Positions 58,280 to 64,000 of a stretch of 64,000 nucleotides of DNA are shown in pieces. Below the pieces are notes generated by a model. That model was not told where the DNA came from, searched no databases, and saw only the letters and a list, made by a program, of their open reading frames with translations. Origin of the DNA: Orbilia blumenaviensis (taxonomy: Eukaryota > Ascomycota > Orbiliomycetes > Orbiliales > Orbiliaceae); contig JAVHNS010000005.1 of assembly GCA_036872755.1 (NCBI GenBank), positions 2,542,001-2,606,000 of the forward strand. The letters run 5' to 3'. Each line of letters opens with the position of its first letter. The stretch's first letter is position 1. The translations under genes were made by a program, and so were the position numbers.

Positions 58280-59480
58280 AACTATGATGGGGCTAGCCGA
58301 TAGTGATATCAGTATGAATAACATAGGTTTCTTGATCCGAACCTTGAAAATAGGCAGCCGAGGAGAATATGAAGAAGGGGAAGTGGATCTAGGACTTCCG
58401 CCACAATCAACCGGACCCAAAATCTACCCATTTTCATGGCCTTTGGCGGTCCGTTACGGTAATTAATACAAATGTTTGGTTTTTTCTGATTAATTTACTC
58501 TAGCGGAATTACTAACTTGAGGTTCCATAACATTATATCAGATCGCAGGATATATGGACATTGAAAAACAAGAGTCCATCTTCACTGTCAAGATTTTTGA
58601 GTCCTAAATCGGCACCTTTAGATGTAGTTTTAAAGATGGAGCAACCATCAAAGTCAACTTATCGCTTAAGGGAACTATTAGACTTTATGTTAAAGACAAT
58701 GCGCTTTGGGTAGAAATTTATCTTGAGGCGCTGAGTAATAAGCACGACGGAAAACGTAAGATCATCAGCTGATGATGTTAAAGGCTAATTAATGTAAGAA
58801 TCTTTGAGAGCACTCATGCTAGTGGTGATGGAGAATAGCTGGTTTTTTAAGTTAAAGATAAATCTATCTCAATTCTCATGGTCTGACCGCATCTAGCAAT
58901 TGCGCAACTCTCTTTAATTAAGCTTTCTACTAATATACAATATCCTCTCTACAATCCGACCTTTTCGACTTTTTTTGCCAGTGTATTTCTTTTGTTAGCA
59001 GCTCAAATTTGAGCATTATAATATTAATAACAACTTCTAACCTTTTAGCTCATAATTTTACGGATTTACGAATTCACTAGCGAATCAGATGCCATCAAGA
59101 ATGCCGGTGCTGCTGATATTTCTCCAGGATAATTCAACGTGAAATTCTTTACACCGTCATTGCATTCTACAGATGTAACGCTTTGCAGCCTTCGAATTGA
59201 TCAATTGACTGACGAAGTTAGGAATCTTCGTTAGCCATAGTGATAATAATATATATATGAGAAGGTTTATATCATGCTTGGTTGTATGTTGTTTCCTGGA
59301 TTTGTTTTTGGATCAGCAGGCGGAGTTTGGAATTAGCGTTTTTAAAAATAAGCAATACAACCTGCCAAGAAGTATCTCCCTCTACGAATCTGAGGTTGAA
59401 AGGAAGATTTGCCTTCTTAGAGTTAGTAATATTTCATCAGAATGCCAAATCAGCCCGCGCCTTGCATAAATTAAAGTGAA
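58280..59480 (+). pseudogene. Degenerate coding relic (unknown product)
   Basis: Fragments read like protein but carry stops in frame. 58284-58462 gives MGLADSDISMNNIGFLIRTL and VDLGLPPQSTGPKIYPFSWP. About 58549-58756 gives GYMDIEKQESIFTVKIFES, a TAA, then KDGATIKVNLSLKGTIRLYV. About 59075-59235 gives EFTSESDAIKNAGAADISPG, a TAA, then FNVKFFTPSLHSTDV. Two internal TAA codons and AT-rich intervening DNA suggest a gene decaying beside the RIP-affected block. No family is recognised. Confidence 0.4.
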
Positions 59481-60615
59481 AGTCAGGTAGAAGCGGAGAG
59501 CTGCAAGTCGTCGTGGTCACTTATATATACATAGACAAATTGGACATATCCTCAGGCTTGTCATAGTGAAATTATTCATATGATTATGTAGAGTATATTT
59601 CAGGTTGCGAAGGCTCCTAAGTGCTACAAAGTGTGCTTGATGGTTTTGATGCTGTAACCAAGGATACCAAGGAGTGACGGCCAAAAGAAGTTTATTGATA
59701 GCGTTCCACTCTGGTCTCTGGACTGCGAAATTCGAAACGGAATACCGCGATGCAAGTTTACAATAGCGCCCACTGCATTAAAGAGATGATAGAACTAGTG
59801 TATATGACCCCCTTTTTTCAGTGGGATATCCACAATGCTTTTTGGTGGGCCCCACTGTTTCTCTTGGTTAATTTTCCCGCAACGGTTGCCAATTAACGCC
59901 TTGGTGTCACTCACGGTTTCTATTTTACGGCGTGACATACGAACACTAACTAGTTATCAGCACTATTATTTTTGGGAATTGCTACAAGGACCCCCCAATT
60001 TACTCCAGGAACCCTCATATTATTACTCCAGGAACCCCCCCACCAAAATTACAACAACACCAACCTTTAATTTGCGTTAGGATAGACTTCATTACTTCAT
60101 GACATCATCATTTTATTTAAAAGCTTTTTCAAATTTATTATATATCATTTAGTATTGTATTTTAAATTATTATTAAATATTTAATAATAAATAATAGTTT
60201 ATTTTTCTTTTTCCTTTTTCTTCTTATTTCAAAAATTATAAAATTAATTAAATTCTACCACCTAGTCGTCCCCCAACGGAACCCTCCCGTTGGTTAAGAA
60301 CACGCTGGGTTCCATATAAATTGGATTTTGTGTCCTTAGGGGCGATCGTCGAGCTTTGGCAGAGATTTGTTAGGGATTCAGTGTGTCCTTAGCCAACAAA
60401 AGGATTTGTATGTTAACTAGAGGTTTTGTGTTTTATGAAAAATTTTGGTGATAATTTGGGCCAGCCACCAAATTTCATTGTTAAAACCATACAATTAATG
60501 AAGCTGTACAATTAATAAAGCCATACAGCATAAGTACAAAACAATACAACATATATCCCCAAAACTATTAATGATGTTTCCCTATCCTACTAAAACTACA
60601 ACAAACAAATATTTT

Positions 60616-60642
60616 CACACACACCCACACACACACACACAC
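60616..60642. repeat. CA dinucleotide microsatellite
   Basis: A run of CA units with one CCC interruption. Confidence 0.85.
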
Positions 60643-60699
60643 TAAAACCAGTAAAACTACTATTTCAATTTCAATACTAGTGTTCACTAAAACCTGTCG

Positions 60700-61860
60700 A
60701 TACCCCCAACACTATCCTAAAGCTATCTTAAAGAATTACAGCTACTATCAAAACTATTTTGGATATAATTCTGACAAGTACACAACATTTTAGCATACAT
60801 CCTAATAAAGTTATAGCAATATCCAAGTCTTTTTACTACCATACCAAGCCAAGTTCCTTCAATAAAGTCCTTAACTAAATGGTGGTGATATTGTTTGGTG
60901 TTTATTTAGTAATAATACCAAAAATATTGTTGATATTATTATGCTTTTATTATAATTTATTCACAACATCCAATAAAGTTGAAATTATTCCATAAAACTG
61001 TTTAATGCCGAAACCAATATTTAATGAGATGGTGTAGTAAAAAAAAAAAAAAATTTACCAAAACCACAAATATTGTTGGTGATACCCACACTACTGATGA
61101 AGCAAACGTTTGTTTGAGATGTATGATCATCACCCATTTCTGCACCCCCACCACCACTATTACCACCACCAATACCATTACCACCACCAATATTAACACC
61201 ACCACAGCTAAATTCTAATTTGAGTACTAATGATAACAATAATTAGCATTTATCTGGTTAATAATATTAGTAATTAACAGTTTTATAAATATAAGTACCA
61301 CTGTGGTTATATAACACTTGGTATAAATAAAGAATTCTTAAGCACTTAAGCAGGACATTGCAGAAATAAAGGTAAGCGAACCAAAGCATTATTACATACA
61401 CCATACTAAAGCTTCAGCAACGACAAGTTACATATCAAGAAAACCGCCAAAACCAAGAAAAATGAGGGTCCGACCAGATCAAATTCTTTGCTTACCATTA
61501 GATTAGTAACCCCCAGGTCATCAGGAACTCTTATATCAAATTCAATAAGTGGTAATAGCTTATAAATACAGTTTCAATTCAAGAACTAATTAAATGTTGT
61601 ATTATTAAAGCTTGAGCTAATTAGAAGCTGATAGTACAATGCTACTTAATTAACTCTTACTAAAACATATATACATATGATTCTTATTATAATTAGTGTC
61701 TCAGGCCTCTAAGTATTTTTGGGACTGTGTGTACATATATAATTAAACTTACTAACCTATATAATATTTACTATTTTAGTAACTAGGATCAAATTCATGG
61801 GCTATATTGGTCTTGTTGGAATTAGATAACATGGTAATTTTACAAAATATTATCTACTGC
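60700..61860. repeat. Diverged direct repeat, copy 1
   Basis: About 1.16 kb, matching 62560-63735 colinearly. Anchors include gttgaaattattccataaaa at 60979 (mate at 62825) and ttcttattataatta at 61681 (mate at 63581). Most differences are C/T or G/A transitions plus small indels. An ACC-rich stretch lies at 61143-61204. Confidence 0.8.
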
Positions 61861-62136
61861 CGTATATCCACCCAAATTATAGAGGCCGAAAAAGATTACC
61901 TGTTTTGAATGGTTAAGTTGATTTATAGGTTAATACCTAGGTAGTTAGTACATAAGTGGGTAGCTAATTTATTCGGAGAGTAGTCGATTTCTGATCTGGT
62001 AAACATCAACTATGATATTATGAGCGAGAAATTGATTGTTTAGATTTTGGCCATTGAACTATAGGTATCTATGTACTACTAAGCCTGTTTGTTCTTAGAG
62101 CCCAGCCGTTTGCATACCCCGACCAGACGGATCGGC

Positions 62137-62280
62137 GTGTCCTATGGTGTCCTATGGTGTGTTCTATGGTGTGTCCTATGGTGTGTCCTATGGTGTGTCC
62201 TATTATGCATGGTGTCTTATGGTGTTTGTTTTATAGCGTTTGTCTTATGGTTATAATGTTTTATATAGTGTTCTATGGTT
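62137..62280 (+). repeat. Minisatellite, 10-12 bp unit GTGTCCTATG / GTGTGTCCTATG
   Basis: About six clear units (62137-62205), then increasingly degenerate copies to about 62280 in which C is often replaced by T. It lies between the two long direct-repeat copies. Confidence 0.9.
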
Positions 62281-62559
62281 TCGAAGCCAACCGAACAGTA
62301 TTTGAACAGTAATCGCCATCGCTAGTTATAGTTACAGTTTCTGAAAGTTCACAATTTTGAAATTATTGTATTAAGACTGGATAGTTTGAATAGTATACAT
62401 GAATGGATAGGGATATTAAGTTTGGGCAGTGGAGAGGTTGGAAATGGTGTGAATATAATTGAAAATGTATTATAAATCCACCCAAATCCAAATATAATAT
62501 TAAATATAATTTGTGGTACATTTTATATTTTAAGGTGTAATTATTTTTATTTTAAAACT

Positions 62560-63735
62560 ATTTTGAAGCCATTTTGAAGCTATCCCGAAGCTATTTTGAA
62601 AGATGATAGCTAATAACCCTACCATCAAGGCTACTTTGGAAGTAATTTTGAAGTATATAATATTCTAACATACATTTTGGTAAAATTGTAATATTAAGTT
62701 GAATTTTTTTGATAAAATTCTTAGTTAAACAATGGTGATGTTGTTTGATATTTATTCAATAATAATGTCAAAAATATTATCAATATTATCATACCTCCAC
62801 CACAACCCATCCATATTCAATGAAGTTGAAATTATTCCATAAAACCATTTAGCATTGAAATTGATATTTAATAAGATGATGTAGTAAAAAAAAAAAGATT
62901 TATTGAAGTCATAAATATTATTGGTGATATTTACATTTTATTATTGAAGTAAGTGTTTGTTTGGGATGTAATTATTGATACATTACCCCCAACAATATTA
63001 TTATCATTATTATTAATATTATTATTATTATTATTAATACTAATACTATTATTAATACTAATACTCCTGCCATGGTTAAGTTTTTGTTCAAATATTAGTG
63101 ATAGCAGTAGTATTTACCAGGTTGGTGATAGTAAAAGTAATTATTTTGTAAAAGCATGTGCATATGCTTTGAATATACCGTTGCAGTTGTGTAACACTTG
63201 ATGTAAATAGAGGGAGTACTTAAACTTAACAAAACATTGCAGGGATAGACGTAAACGAATTGAAGCATACATATTACATACCATATTAAGACTTCAAATT
63301 ACACATCAAAAAAAACAAAAACCCAACCAGACAAAATCCCTTACTTATTACTAAGTTGATGATTTTTAAACTATCAAAAACTCTTAAACCAAATTTAATT
63401 AATTATTAATAATTTATAAATACAATTTCAATTCAAAAACTAAATATTACAACATTACATGGTAAAATTCAATTAATTATAAATTTAAACTAATTAAAAA
63501 CCGATAGCAACATACTACTTAATTAACTATTACTAAAATATGTAAGTATATGTACAGTACATATTTACAATTCTTATTATAATTAATATCTCAAACCTCT
63601 AGATGTTTTCGGGATTGTGTGTGCATAAACAATTTTCTAACCTATTATACTTACTACTTTAATACTTAGGATTGGGTTTACAGGTTATACTTAATTTTCT
63701 AATATTAATAATTTTATAAAATAAAATCTACTTTA
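62560..63735. repeat. Diverged direct repeat, copy 2
   Basis: Second copy of the 1.16-kb repeat, more AT-rich than copy 1. It contains an ATT trinucleotide run at about 62990-63065 where copy 1 has ACC triplets, consistent with C-to-T change at matched positions. Confidence 0.8.
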
Positions 63736-64000
63736 AAAAATTTATGTTTAGTTTATACCTTAATCACACCCCATATTCATAGTAATTTTTACATATTTTT
63801 ATTATACCAACCCCATAAATCCTCCAAATTATTTTTTAATATAAATTAGTTTAATTAAAACCACCATCCTTAATACAGTCAATCACTCTTTAATTATTAT
63901 ATTAATATATTCAAGCCACATCATAACCAACTAATATATAGTATATTAGTTAAATAAACCTAAAAAACTTGGTATACAATTTAATACCATATACAACCTT

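Larger units (their letters stand above)
60080..64000. other. AT-rich, RIP-like non-coding block
   Basis: From about 60080 to the window end the sequence becomes strongly AT-rich, with stops in every frame and no gene. It contains two long diverged direct repeats, a 12-bp minisatellite and several microsatellites. Such AT blocks in filamentous ascomycetes are usually repeats mutated by RIP. Confidence 0.7.

Overview
The window is fungal nuclear DNA from a filamentous ascomycete (Pezizomycotina). Genes carry short GT-AG introns (mostly 53-95 nt) with visible CTAAC-type branch sites. The gene set includes a YOR1-type ABC transporter, AA9 lytic polysaccharide monooxygenases with a CBM1 module, a phiA-like wall protein, a PPxY alpha-arrestin and a fungal NACHT-ankyrin protein. 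The subtilisin at 42866-44159 closely resembles the cuticle-degrading PII-type proteases of nematode-trapping Orbiliomycetes, so an Arthrobotrys-like fungus is the best guess. That is an inference from one protein family.

Layout. 1-9.2 kb is dense: alpha-arrestin (+), meiotic recombination factor MND1 (-) and the six-exon ABC transporter (-). 9.2-11.7 kb is empty. 11.7-13.9 kb holds an RRT8/EI24-like membrane protein (+) and a phiA-like secreted protein (-). 13.9-20.8 kb is a gene desert of almost 7 kb. 20.8-27.4 kb carries an MFS anion:cation symporter-type permease (+), a tyrosine phosphatase (-) and a three-exon GPI-anchored wall protein with an 8-residue repeat (-). 30.3-34.6 kb holds a single-pass membrane beta-repeat protein (+) and an SPRY-domain protein (-) with a long, microsatellite-rich leader. 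38.4-44.2 kb is a cluster of secreted hydrolases: an AA9 LPMO (+), an AA9-CBM1 LPMO (-) and a subtilisin (-), each with a TATA box 100-140 bases before its ATG. 47.3-55.1 kb has a GST (-) head to head with a large NACHT-ankyrin NLR (+). The NLR's SPRY-like C-terminus is thrown out of frame at a C9 run. 55.6-56.3 kb is a small Cys-rich secreted GPI protein. 56.8-59.5 kb holds decayed coding fragments. From about 60.1 kb to the end the DNA is very AT-rich and contains two diverged 1.2-kb direct repeats that differ largely by transitions, as expected after repeat-induced point mutation (RIP).

How it fits together. The cell-surface and secreted genes (two LPMOs, protease, phiA-like protein, two GPI proteins) form a degradative and wall-remodelling set. 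The arrestin, permease and ABC pump concern membrane transport. The right third passes from intact genes through a disrupted NLR and gene relics into RIP-like repeats. This gradient is typical of a fast-evolving accessory region, and the disrupted NLR and its unusual splicing questions are the most unusual items here. Exon boundaries were placed by hand from splice signals and reading frame; none has transcript support.
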